Origin: Clostridiaceae bacterium
Lineage (GTDB): Bacteria; Bacillota; Clostridia; Oscillospirales; Acutalibacteraceae
DNA length: 37,728 nucleotides
NCBI GenBank assembly: GCA_021769555.1
Contig: JAETSR010000018.1
Coordinates: 1-37,728 of the forward strand
Reading direction: 5' to 3'
Shown: positions 1 through 6,112 of the stretch, piece after piece
Numbering within the stretch: the stretch's first letter is position 1
Layout of the letters: every line of letters begins with the position of its first letter
Notes under the pieces: model-generated
Told to the model about the DNA's origin: nothing
What the model saw: only the letters and a program-made list of their open reading frames with translations
Databases searched by the model: none
Made by a program: the position numbers and the translations under genes

Positions 1-106
1 CCGCTCCAATAGGAGTGCAAAAATACGGTGTTTGCGTTCCCGCTTCTAAGCCAATCCAGCTACCATCTATCTTCAAGTTTTTATATTTTTCATAAAGCAG
101 GTTCAT
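1..106 (-). CDS. Partial host ORF at left flank (unknown)
   Basis: An ATG at 104-106 (minus strand) opens a frame that runs to the window edge without a stop, giving 35 residues beginning MNLLYEKYKNLKIDGSWIGL. I do not recognise a family. It lies outside the phage left end, with its start about 10 bp from it, so it would be a host gene whose upstream region was interrupted by insertion. The stretch is AT-rich, unlike the GC-rich right flank. No strong ribosome site is visible. The call rests only on an open frame with plausible protein composition. Confidence 0.4.
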   Translation of the reverse strand, partial: MNLLYEKYKNLKIDGSWIGLEAGTQTPYFCTPIGA

Positions 107-116
107 TTAGGTACCC

Positions 117-164
117 TGTAGCTTTGCGCGAAAAATGAGAAACCTTTGCAAACAAAGTGAGAAA
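117..164 (+). repeat. Left terminal inverted repeat with transposase-site-like repeats
   Basis: The stretch begins TGTAGC and holds two copies of TGAGAAA, at 136-142 and 158-164, 22 bp apart. The first sits at the same offset as the copy at the right end. This resembles the end-type binding sites used by Mu-family transposases. The site assignment is inferred from position and similarity to the other end. Confidence 0.7.
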
Positions 165-215
165 AAGAAAGGGCGTTTAAGAGGTTAAGAAAAACCTTTT
201 AAGCGCCCTTTCTTT
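164..215. terminator. Strong bidirectional terminator hairpin
   Basis: Arms 164-186 and 193-215 pair over 23 positions around a 6-base loop. Read on the plus strand the stem is complete with two G-U pairs. Read on the minus strand two positions become A-C mismatches. Both exits are T-rich. It follows the small Xre gene on the minus strand and insulates the phage left end from host transcription. Confidence 0.85.
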
Positions 216-223
216 TCTTCAAA

Positions 224-496
224 TCAGCTTGTCTTTTTCCTGCGGTTCCCATGTTCCTCAAGGATGAGGTTTTCCCCTGTCCTGGGCTGCTGGTTTGGTA
301 TGTATTCCAGCAGCTCCGACAGGTCGCAGCCCAAAGCCTCGCAGATTCTGTCCAGCTGGTCAAAACTGATACGCTCGGCAATCTCATTGTATAAATCGCC
401 AATAGTAGATTTGCGTATTCCTGTCATTTCAGCCAGCTTTGTTTGTGTCCATCGGCGTTCACCGAGGATTCTGGATAGATGATTTTTTATCATCAT
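224..496 (-). CDS. Small Xre-family HTH regulator
   Basis: This 90-residue protein has a Cro/C1-type helix-turn-helix over residues 8-63. Its order is typical of the family: LGERRWTQTKLAEMTGIRKS, then SFDQLDRICEALGCDLSELL. The basic tail ends RRKKTS. Two ATGs lie in tandem (491-496), with AAAGGGG about 8 bases upstream. That ribosome site lies inside an inverted repeat (ATCCC-TAAA-GGGGT). It is the last gene of the rightmost-to-leftmost phage transcript and has its own upstream region, with an extended -10-like TGGTAAAAT (515-523) and two 13-bp palindromes (550-582). It probably binds DNA, perhaps those palindromes. Which phage function it regulates cannot be told from the sequence. Confidence 0.85.
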   Translation of the reverse strand: MMIKNHLSRILGERRWTQTKLAEMTGIRKSTIGDLYNEIAERISFDQLDRICEALGCDLSELLEYIPNQQPRTGENLILEEHGNRRKKTS

Positions 497-549
497 TTAT
501 ACCCCTTTAGGGATATTTTACCAGTATCTCAGCTATTTGCCTTAAAAAT

Positions 550-582
550 GGGAAAGAATCCCGAAAAATGGGATTTATTCCC
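550..582. promoter_or_regulatory. Pair of 13-bp palindromic operators, left copy
   Basis: Two GGGA-N5-TCCC palindromes occur at 550-562 and 570-582, starting 20 bp apart (about two helical turns). They lie between the adenine methyltransferase stop and the small Xre gene. An equivalent pair with the same spacing lies at 35997-36029 at the other phage end. The repetition supports a shared binding protein, whose identity is unknown. Confidence 0.6.
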
Positions 583-590
583 GATTTTAG

Positions 591-1349
591 CTAATAGTTG
601 CGTATAATCACCTCGGCGTACCGCTTTTTATTGTTCCCGCTGCCGGACAGGCTTTCCCTGCGCTCTATCCTCTCTATAGTATAGCCTTTGTACAATTCCC
701 GCACCTCGGGGCAGTCATTGTAAGAGAGGATAAAACGGCCCTTAATAGGCTCCAGAGCGGCCCGTAAGCGCTGGTGGTCATCCGGGGTAAAGGGGGAGTC
801 ATAATACCCCTCGGTGCCAATATAAGGCGGGTCAAGATAGAACAGCGCGGCCTTGCGGTCATACACCCGGATAAGGTCTGCATAATCTTTGTGCTCTATA
901 TTGACACCCCCGAGCCGTTCCTTTACGGCGGCCAGTCGTTCAGCCGCATTGTCCACCAGCTTTTTGTTCGTAGCATATGTCTTTTGGTCTGAGCCAAAGC
1001 TCAGCTTTACCACGTAGAAAAACCGGGCGGCCCTTTGGATATCCGTAAGCCCCCGCATATTTGCCTGGGCCACATAATCAAAAAACTGCTCCCTGGAGGA
1101 CAGCAGCCAGTCAAACTCACGCTGCAGCTCCCCGCAGTGATACTTTACACAGCGGAACAGGTTTACCAGATTGCCGTTGATATCGTTATAGACCTCCAGC
1201 TGGCCCGCCTGCTTTTCCTTGGCAAAAAGTACCCAGGCCGCGCCGCCGAATACTTCAATATAGCGCTCCACCTTATCCGTGGGGAAACGCTCCAAAATGG
1301 CTTTGCGCAGCATACGCTTGCCGCCGATCCAGCCCATAAAGCTGTCCAT
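591..1349 (-). CDS. D12-class DNA N6-adenine methyltransferase
   Basis: This 252-residue protein has the Dam-like (D12) layout. The cofactor-binding motif EVFGGAAW is at residues 32-39, following a WIGGKR N-terminal segment, and the catalytic DPPY is at 173-176. It would transfer a methyl group from S-adenosylmethionine to adenine N6 in a short DNA site. The length is normal for the class. No restriction partner is adjacent, so it looks like an orphan phage methylase that protects phage DNA from host nucleases or alters regulation. It lies downstream of the lysis genes, in the place where Mu carries its modification gene mom, but it is unrelated to Mom. The target site cannot be read from the sequence. 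Confidence 0.93.
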   Translation of the reverse strand: MDSFMGWIGGKRMLRKAILERFPTDKVERYIEVFGGAAWVLFAKEKQAGQLEVYNDINGNLVNLFRCVKYHCGELQREFDWLLSSREQFFDYVAQANMRGLTDIQRAARFFYVVKLSFGSDQKTYATNKKLVDNAAERLAAVKERLGGVNIEHKDYADLIRVYDRKAALFYLDPPYIGTEGYYDSPFTPDDHQRLRAALEPIKGRFILSYNDCPEVRELYKGYTIERIERRESLSGSGNNKKRYAEVIIRNY

Positions 1350-1416
1350 AGATAGTCCATCCCTTCATAAAAATTAAGGGGCAGAATCCTCGGACGGACT
1401 ACCAAAGGGCAGCAGG

Positions 1417-2397
1417 CTATTTCAGCTTTTCCGCGATCCGTTTGGCAAGCACAGCGGCCTTGCACTCGCTATGGGTCAGGCCCAGCTTGCCGCCGCCCAC
1501 GCCGCTGATAATGCCTTTCTCCACCAGCTCCCGGATATCGTCCCGCCAGTAGTCGGGCACCTCCTCCAGGGTGTTGTATGTGGGGTTGATATCGTCATAC
1601 ATTTTCTTAAACTGCTTGCCGTCCATGATGCTTTCCTCCTTTGCCGCCGGGTCTTTGGCCGAGGCGATTTTGTTAATGTAGTCCAGGCACACCCAACCCT
1701 CGCCGGTGTAGCCCCAGCAGCCGTCCTCTTTGGTAATGGTGACCACCGTGCCGTCCGTGTATACCTTAAGCACCCGGCCATTTACCGGGGCCGTGCGGCA
1801 GTTGAGGCCATCATCGGCATTTACCTGGCCCTGGTATGCCTTAAAGGGTTCAGCGGGAGCGCCGCCCAGCTTCTGATTTACTTCCTTGGCAATCTGCCCC
1901 AGGCGGTTGTAAATGTAATCGCCGGGGCAGGACTTGTTATCAAACCATCGATGGGCAGAAAGCACCACCTCCCCGGGCTTGTGAGAATAGGCTAATGTTG
2001 CCTCCTTGCTTCCCAGCCATAACACTTTTGTTTTACCGTTGCGCTTGCAGGTATCTGCGCACAGCTCCACCAGGGATTTCCAAACGTTGGCGTTGATGGC
2101 ATAGGGCCAAAAAGCATCGCTTGCACACTCGATGGTAATGGCCCTGTTGTCATTTGCCGCGCTACTGGAACACCAGGAACGGTCGGCCTCATCCACGACA
2201 GTGCCCCTGCTGCCGTCATAACCGATACCATAGTTGCAGCTTGCACCTTTAGACGGGCGGCTGAATTCATTGCATAGAGCCTGGATGCTCATCTGGCCCA
2301 CTGCACAATGGGGGGTAAGGGTGTCAAACTCGTGGTTCCGGGGGCTGTTGCGGTTGGGGCTTATCTGCCGCATACAGCATAAAGGGCTGTTACTCAT
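1417..2397 (-). CDS. N-acetylmuramoyl-L-alanine amidase endolysin (Amidase_2 + SH3)
   Basis: The start is set at ATG 2397, which overlaps the holin stop by 8 bp and follows GAAAGGGG. This gives 326 residues. The N-terminal half is a zinc amidase of the Amidase_2/PGRP type, with expected zinc ligands His30, His149 and Cys157 (in VLSAHRWF and SCPGD). An SH3-like wall-binding segment follows at about residues 185-240. The C-terminal about 70 residues (PDYWRDDIRELVEKGIISG) resemble an S-layer-homology repeat that may also bind the wall. It cleaves the bond between muramic acid and the stem peptide to release phage. Translation is probably coupled to the preceding holin. Confidence 0.92.
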   Translation of the reverse strand: MSNSPLCCMRQISPNRNSPRNHEFDTLTPHCAVGQMSIQALCNEFSRPSKGASCNYGIGYDGSRGTVVDEADRSWCSSSAANDNRAITIECASDAFWPYAINANVWKSLVELCADTCKRNGKTKVLWLGSKEATLAYSHKPGEVVLSAHRWFDNKSCPGDYIYNRLGQIAKEVNQKLGGAPAEPFKAYQGQVNADDGLNCRTAPVNGRVLKVYTDGTVVTITKEDGCWGYTGEGWVCLDYINKIASAKDPAAKEESIMDGKQFKKMYDDINPTYNTLEEVPDYWRDDIRELVEKGIISGVGGGKLGLTHSECKAAVLAKRIAEKLK

Positions 2398-2743
2398 CCC
2401 GTACCCCTTTCTCCGGCTCAAAAATCTCGCCGGGCAGTAAAATAGTGTCCCTGGAGGCCCGCACCTTTTCAATCAGCTCATGGATGGGCGCAGCGCCTGC
2501 GGACAGGATAAGGCCCGTCATAACATAGGCCACGGCGGGCAGCTGGGCCGTGTAGCCGAACATGGCGAACACGTCCAGCCGGAAGAGGAACGCGAACAGG
2601 ATGCCCAGCAGGGCAGCCCATACCGGGGCCTTGACATACCCCATAACTTTCTCGCCCACGATGCCCTTTACCCTGTCCACCAAAAACTGCACCAGGATAG
2701 CAAACACCAGCATAATAGCCACGGCCTTAGAAGTTTCCAGCAT
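2390..2743 (-). CDS. Holin-like small membrane protein
   Basis: The 117-residue protein has an N-terminal hydrophobic helix (AVAIMLVFAILVQFLV) and two further membrane segments around residues 40-57 and 63-85. A charged, cytoplasmic-looking tail (IHELIEKVRASRD) follows. Size, topology and the position directly before, and overlapping, the amidase gene fit a phage holin. AAAGGAGAG lies upstream of the ATG. Family membership is inferred from topology and context rather than from a diagnostic motif. Confidence 0.8.
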   Translation of the reverse strand: MLETSKAVAIMLVFAILVQFLVDRVKGIVGEKVMGYVKAPVWAALLGILFAFLFRLDVFAMFGYTAQLPAVAYVMTGLILSAGAAPIHELIEKVRASRDTILLPGEIFEPEKGVRDE

Positions 2744-2851
2744 GAAAAATCTCTCCTTTATAAATGTATTTTTTGCACCGTTTACAGGCCCTTTACAAGG
2801 GCCGAAAGCTGCCCATTTTGACCGCCCCCTTTTTTGCGCATATGAAAAAAG

Positions 2852-2873
2852 GCTGGGGGATAATCACCCCCAG
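2852..2873 (-). terminator. Intrinsic terminator after the tail/DGR block
   Basis: A perfect 8-bp GC-rich stem (GCTGGGGG / CCCCCAGC) with a 6-base loop is followed on the minus strand by CTTTTTT. It ends the transcript that carries the CBM-like gene and its follower. Transcription must restart or read through to reach the holin and amidase. Confidence 0.75.
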
Positions 2874-2883
2874 CTTTTCCTCT

Positions 2884-3297
2884 CTAAATTTTCAAACCCG
2901 CCAGCCTTGCTATGTGCCGCAGATCATCCACGGGCGCATTATAAAAATCCTCGTTCCAGAGCCATTGCTCCTCGTGTTTTGGGTGCTTATAACGCTTACA
3001 AAGCGGGTCTGCCCATATCTTTTCCCACCGCCCCGCCGCCTTGCCTTTGCGGGCCTCCTGCGGCCCCAGGCGGGCCAGTATGAGGGTAACAAGGTCACCC
3101 CGTATCTTGCCCAGCCCGTCATCGTCCTGGACAAAGTAGTCTTTCACTCTTTGGCTGGTAGCGGCACATAGTTTTTTGCTTTTCCAAAAGAGAAAGCCCT
3201 CCCGGCACTCCAAAGCTGTGCCGTAGGGCAAATTAACCGGGCCGCCCAAGCCCTGGAAACGGGCGCGGCGGCGGACTATGTATCTTTTATACGCCAT
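2884..3297 (-). CDS. Unknown phage protein downstream of the DGR
   Basis: The start is set at ATG 3297, which overlaps the end of the preceding gene by 11 bp (137 residues). The N-terminus is strongly basic (MAYKRYIVRRRARFQG). The rest is mixed and includes WLWNEDFYNAPVDDLRHIAR. No domain is recognised. Its tight coupling to the carbohydrate-binding gene and its position before the terminator suggest a tail or lysis accessory role, but the sequence gives no function. Confidence 0.75.
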   Translation of the reverse strand: MAYKRYIVRRRARFQGLGGPVNLPYGTALECREGFLFWKSKKLCAATSQRVKDYFVQDDDGLGKIRGDLVTLILARLGPQEARKGKAAGRWEKIWADPLCKRYKHPKHEEQWLWNEDFYNAPVDDLRHIARLAGLKI

Positions 3298-3907
3298 CCT
3301 CCTGGGCCTCCTCCCAGCCATATACCCCCGGCTCCCACACGTTATTGTCCGCCGTGGAGAGCCAGCGCTTTTCTTCGTGGCTTACCTTGGCCCCCAAGTG
3401 GTATGCGTCCTGTGCCCCTATGGGCTGGCTCCAGGCGGGCCACTCCTCTGCGGGGTCGGCAATCTGCACCCAAAGGCTGGGGGCTTCGTCCGGCTGCCAG
3501 CCCTCCTGCGAGAGGTGGCCCTGCAGGCATTTATACAGCCTGCCGCCGTGCTGGCGTATCTGCCCGGTGGTGTAGTTTACCGGGCAGGCCCAGGGGGCGA
3601 AAAGCTCGGTGTGCTCGGCAGCGGTCACGGGATCTATCTGTCCGCCCTCCGTGAGTGTTACAAACATAAGCCCGCTGGTTTCGCTGGCTTTGCGGATTTC
3701 CCCGCCGCTGTCCACCTGCTCCAACATGACCGTGGGCGCATCCGGCAGCCCCTCCCGGCCCAGCAGGTGGAACACCCGACCCTCGTGGGCTATACCCGTG
3801 GCCTCGTTTTCCGGGCACAAAACAAGGCACCCATTGGGTGCCTGCTTAATATAGGTGGGGGCCTCGGTCATGCCGAGGCTGGCCCCGTCTTTGGTAATTC
3901 TATACAC
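3287..3907 (-). CDS. Carbohydrate-binding (CBM5/12-like) phage protein
   Basis: The protein has 206 residues from GTG 3907, preceded by GGGAGG six bases upstream. That start overlaps the 3' end of the reverse transcriptase gene by 40 bp. The C-terminal half has two short modules of the chitin-binding CBM5/12 type, rich in Trp and Tyr: YTTGQIRQHGGRLYKCLQGH with PSLWVQI, and AYHLGAKVSHEEKRWLS with VWEPGVYGW. Such modules bind polysaccharide and are common in phage tail and baseplate accessory proteins. It probably helps the tail contact the cell surface or capsule. An alternative start at ATG 3871 overlaps the RT stop as ATGA, but lacks a good ribosome site. Confidence 0.82.
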   Translation of the reverse strand: MYRITKDGASLGMTEAPTYIKQAPNGCLVLCPENEATGIAHEGRVFHLLGREGLPDAPTVMLEQVDSGGEIRKASETSGLMFVTLTEGGQIDPVTAAEHTELFAPWACPVNYTTGQIRQHGGRLYKCLQGHLSQEGWQPDEAPSLWVQIADPAEEWPAWSQPIGAQDAYHLGAKVSHEEKRWLSTADNNVWEPGVYGWEEAQEDGV

Positions 3908-5049
3908 GGTTTACCTCCCATTATGTCACCGAACAGGGCAAAGCACAGCCGTGAGAGCCGCAGCACCCGCCCATGGTCGTTATAGTTTTTGTAGTAGGCA
4001 AGCTGGCAGGTCATGAATTGCTTTACATCTTCAACGGCCCGCCTGCCAGCCTCCACCTCACGCTTGAAATACTTCAATTTGCGCCGCGCCCGCTTCATGC
4101 CGTCCCGGCAGCCGTTGACGATGACTTTCCCGGTTTCGCCTAAACGGAACTTAGCCTTGCAGAATTTGAAAGGCTTTGTCAGGGGGATAATTTTGCACTT
4201 GCGCTGGTTTACCGGCACCCCGATGGCCGCAAACTTCCACACCATCTCATGGGCCAGCTTTTTAAGCTCTGCTATGTCGGGCAAAATTATATAGTAATCA
4301 TCCATATAATGCCCCATGCACTTTATGCCCTTCTGGCACTTGAGCCAGTTGTCCACGGCGCTGGGCAGGGCCACCATTTCCTGCTGGCTGGGTTCCACCC
4401 CCAAGGGCATACCCCGGCCCGGCGTGGGGCACGGGGAGTGGGCTATGATGGTATCCGCAAGCCATCTTAAATGCGGGTCTGGTATCAGCCGTTGGTGGCG
4501 CTGGTATATGGTCTTGTGGGGGGCGCTGGGGAAAAACTGCTTTAAATCCATAAGCAGCACCCCGCCCTGCCTGCCATAGCGCCGGTAATGCCAGCGCAGG
4601 TGCTCTTTGACCTGGCCAAACTGCCAATGCAGGCCCCGGCCCTTTTGGCTGGCCCCGTTGTGCCGTATCACGCTGGGGCTGTACAGGGGCACCAGCACAT
4701 TATTGCAAAGGGTCTTATGCACCTGCCTGTCCGACACATGGGGCGCGTCTATGGGCCGTATCTTGCCCCTTTCCCGCAAGGTAAAGTGGGAGCATTTCAT
4801 AGGCTTCCATGCCTGCTCCAGCACCAGCCTGCGGCGCTTGGCTGTGCCGGAAAACAGGTGCATTTCAAAGTTTTGCACAGACTGTTTCCAGCGCACCCCG
4901 TTGCAGCACTTCCTGCCGTACTTGAACATTTCCCGGTATGAGAATACTTTCCCGATGGGGCCAAGCCCCTCACACCGCTTTTGCCTGTTTGCCGCCCGTT
5001 TTTCCCGGCGGCGCTGGTAACGCGCCTCCCGGCGCTCCTCACTGGTCAT
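3868..5049 (-). CDS. DGR reverse transcriptase
   Basis: The start is ATG 5049, with GGAGGG nine bases upstream (393 residues). The first about 25 residues are very basic. Polymerase motifs are present: LLMDLKQFFPS with catalytic Asp168, the DGR-type domain-4 motif LGVEPSQ (216-222, matching [IVL]GxxxSQ, which separates DGR enzymes from retron and group II intron RTs), and YMDD (248-251). There is no maturase or endonuclease domain. The length is typical of DGR RTs. The enzyme copies TR RNA into cDNA with errors at adenines, and this cDNA replaces VR in the target gene. The order target, avd, TR, RT on one strand is the classic DGR layout. Confidence 0.97.
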   Translation of the reverse strand: MTSEERREARYQRRREKRAANRQKRCEGLGPIGKVFSYREMFKYGRKCCNGVRWKQSVQNFEMHLFSGTAKRRRLVLEQAWKPMKCSHFTLRERGKIRPIDAPHVSDRQVHKTLCNNVLVPLYSPSVIRHNGASQKGRGLHWQFGQVKEHLRWHYRRYGRQGGVLLMDLKQFFPSAPHKTIYQRHQRLIPDPHLRWLADTIIAHSPCPTPGRGMPLGVEPSQQEMVALPSAVDNWLKCQKGIKCMGHYMDDYYIILPDIAELKKLAHEMVWKFAAIGVPVNQRKCKIIPLTKPFKFCKAKFRLGETGKVIVNGCRDGMKRARRKLKYFKREVEAGRRAVEDVKQFMTCQLAYYKNYNDHGRVLRLSRLCFALFGDIMGGKPCIELPKTGPASA

Positions 5050-5301
5050 AATAATTCGCCCTCCGTATAGTGTTTGGGGCCTTGGTGCCAAAAAGTAACT
5101 ACATAACCCCGGCACATGAAATGGGAAAAGCACCCGTTTCCCACCATGCAAGCAGCGTCCGTGCAGGGGTATCAGGGGGCAGTTTCGTCACTCAAAGGTA
5201 ACGGGAAGTATCTCTCCTTCCGAAAAGGTCGTCTTTCAGCTGTGCAGTTAATGCAAAGCATTACCTGCTGCTTACTCCATTTGACCTATGCGTTTCAGAA
5301 T
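5050..5301 (-). ncRNA. Spacer between TR and RT, probable part of the DGR template RNA
   Basis: This 250-bp gap between TR and the RT start has no credible gene. It contains a hairpin at 5244-5268 (10 of 11 pairs, AAA loop) about 33 bases downstream of TR. In the Bordetella phage DGR the equivalent spacer is part of the RNA that primes mutagenic cDNA synthesis. Assignment here is by position, and RNA ends are unknown. Confidence 0.55.
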
Positions 5302-5424
5302 CCGGCGCGAACTCCACCCGAGTTGTTAGCGTTATTGTTGTTGGGATTGCCATCGTTGTTGACAATGCAGAAGTTATTATTGTTGTTGTAATAAGGGGAG
5401 CGCAGGAACCACCACACCGCAGAC
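5302..5424 (-). repeat. DGR template repeat (TR)
   Basis: The 123-bp repeat matches VR (6138-6260) at a constant offset of 836 bp. On the minus strand it reads in the frame of the target protein and contains 14 Asn codons (AAC/AAT), clustered as NNNNN, NN, N, NNNN and NN. AAC can be mutated at its adenines to many residues without creating a stop. TR itself is not a gene: the frame stops just after the repeat. All 11 differences from VR are at TR adenines. Homology ends upstream at 5425 and downstream at about 5301. Confidence 0.97.
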
Positions 5425-5457
5425 AGCGAGTTTTCAGAGATACACCCAAAGAACAGG

Positions 5458-5922
5458 TCAGGCTTTCTTTTTTCGGCCCAGGGATTCCAGCGCACCTTTT
5501 ATCAGGTCGTTTTCCCGGTCTATCAATCCCCCCAGGCTTTGCGACATTTTTTCAAGCTTATCCTCTGCTTTACCTGGCGGCACGTTTTGCCCCGCCGAGT
5601 TGGTAAAGGCCCCTTGCGGGTTCTGCATGATGACCTCATAACACAGGGCCAGCCGCACATCCAGGGCCATAAGCGAGGCCCGCGCCTCCAGTAAATGGGC
5701 TTTGCGCAGCCTTATGCGCTGTTCGTCCGAGGGGTATATGCTGTTTGCCTTTTCGGCTTCATCCAGCACCTCCCCGGCCAGCTTTGCCGTTGGTTCTGCC
5801 AGCAGGCGGGAGTACCGGGCCGAGAGCCGGGTCAGGAAAGCCATGGTTTCCACAAATATTTGATGGGCCACATTGATAAAATCCGCTTTACTGACCGTGC
5901 GCTTGTCCTTTAAGACCGACAT
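5458..5922 (-). CDS. avd: Avd-like DGR accessory protein
   Basis: The start is ATG 5922 with AGAGGTG upstream (154 residues). The protein is helical throughout (KADFINVAHQIFVETMAFLT, then IRLRKAHLLEARASLMALDV) and ends in KKK. It resembles the four-helix-bundle Avd/23S-IVS family, whose members form a pentameric, positively charged barrel that binds the RT and the template RNA. It is somewhat longer than the usual about 125 residues, with an insert around PQGAFTNSAGQNVPPG. Its place between VR and TR is where avd lies in the Bordetella phage DGR. The gene end lies only 33 bp before TR, so it may share the template transcript. Identification rests on helical pattern and position. Confidence 0.85.
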   Translation of the reverse strand: MSVLKDKRTVSKADFINVAHQIFVETMAFLTRLSARYSRLLAEPTAKLAGEVLDEAEKANSIYPSDEQRIRLRKAHLLEARASLMALDVRLALCYEVIMQNPQGAFTNSAGQNVPPGKAEDKLEKMSQSLGGLIDRENDLIKGALESLGRKKKA

Positions 5923-6078
5923 AAAAGAATCACCTCTTTTCGCTATTCCGCTGCCAATTATACCATATTCCGCCAAAGGGGGAAAGGGCCAATTTTTGCA
6001 ATTTTGCGCGACCGCCTTACGGCGGTATGGGGGAAGGGCTTAAGGGCCTGCTCCCGCTGGGCTTGCTGTCCTGGGGAC

Positions 6079-6096
6079 GGGGTGCTTCCGCACCCC
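6079..6096 (-). promoter_or_regulatory. Hairpin/cruciform downstream of VR, candidate retrohoming recognition element
   Basis: Perfect 7-bp arms (GGGGTGC / GCACCCC) enclose a tetraloop that reads GGAA on the coding strand, 41 bp beyond the 3' end of VR and just after the target stop codon. In studied DGRs, inverted repeats with short stems and 4-base loops directly after VR promote target recognition. Location and form agree, but function here is inferred. Confidence 0.6.
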
Positions 6097-6112
6097 TGGG
6101 TATAGGGGCCGA

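Noticed and set aside
5261-5495. Short minus-strand ORFs with Asn-rich sequence between avd and the RT gene
   Set aside because: These frames are the template repeat read as protein. They have no ribosome site and stop right after the repeat.
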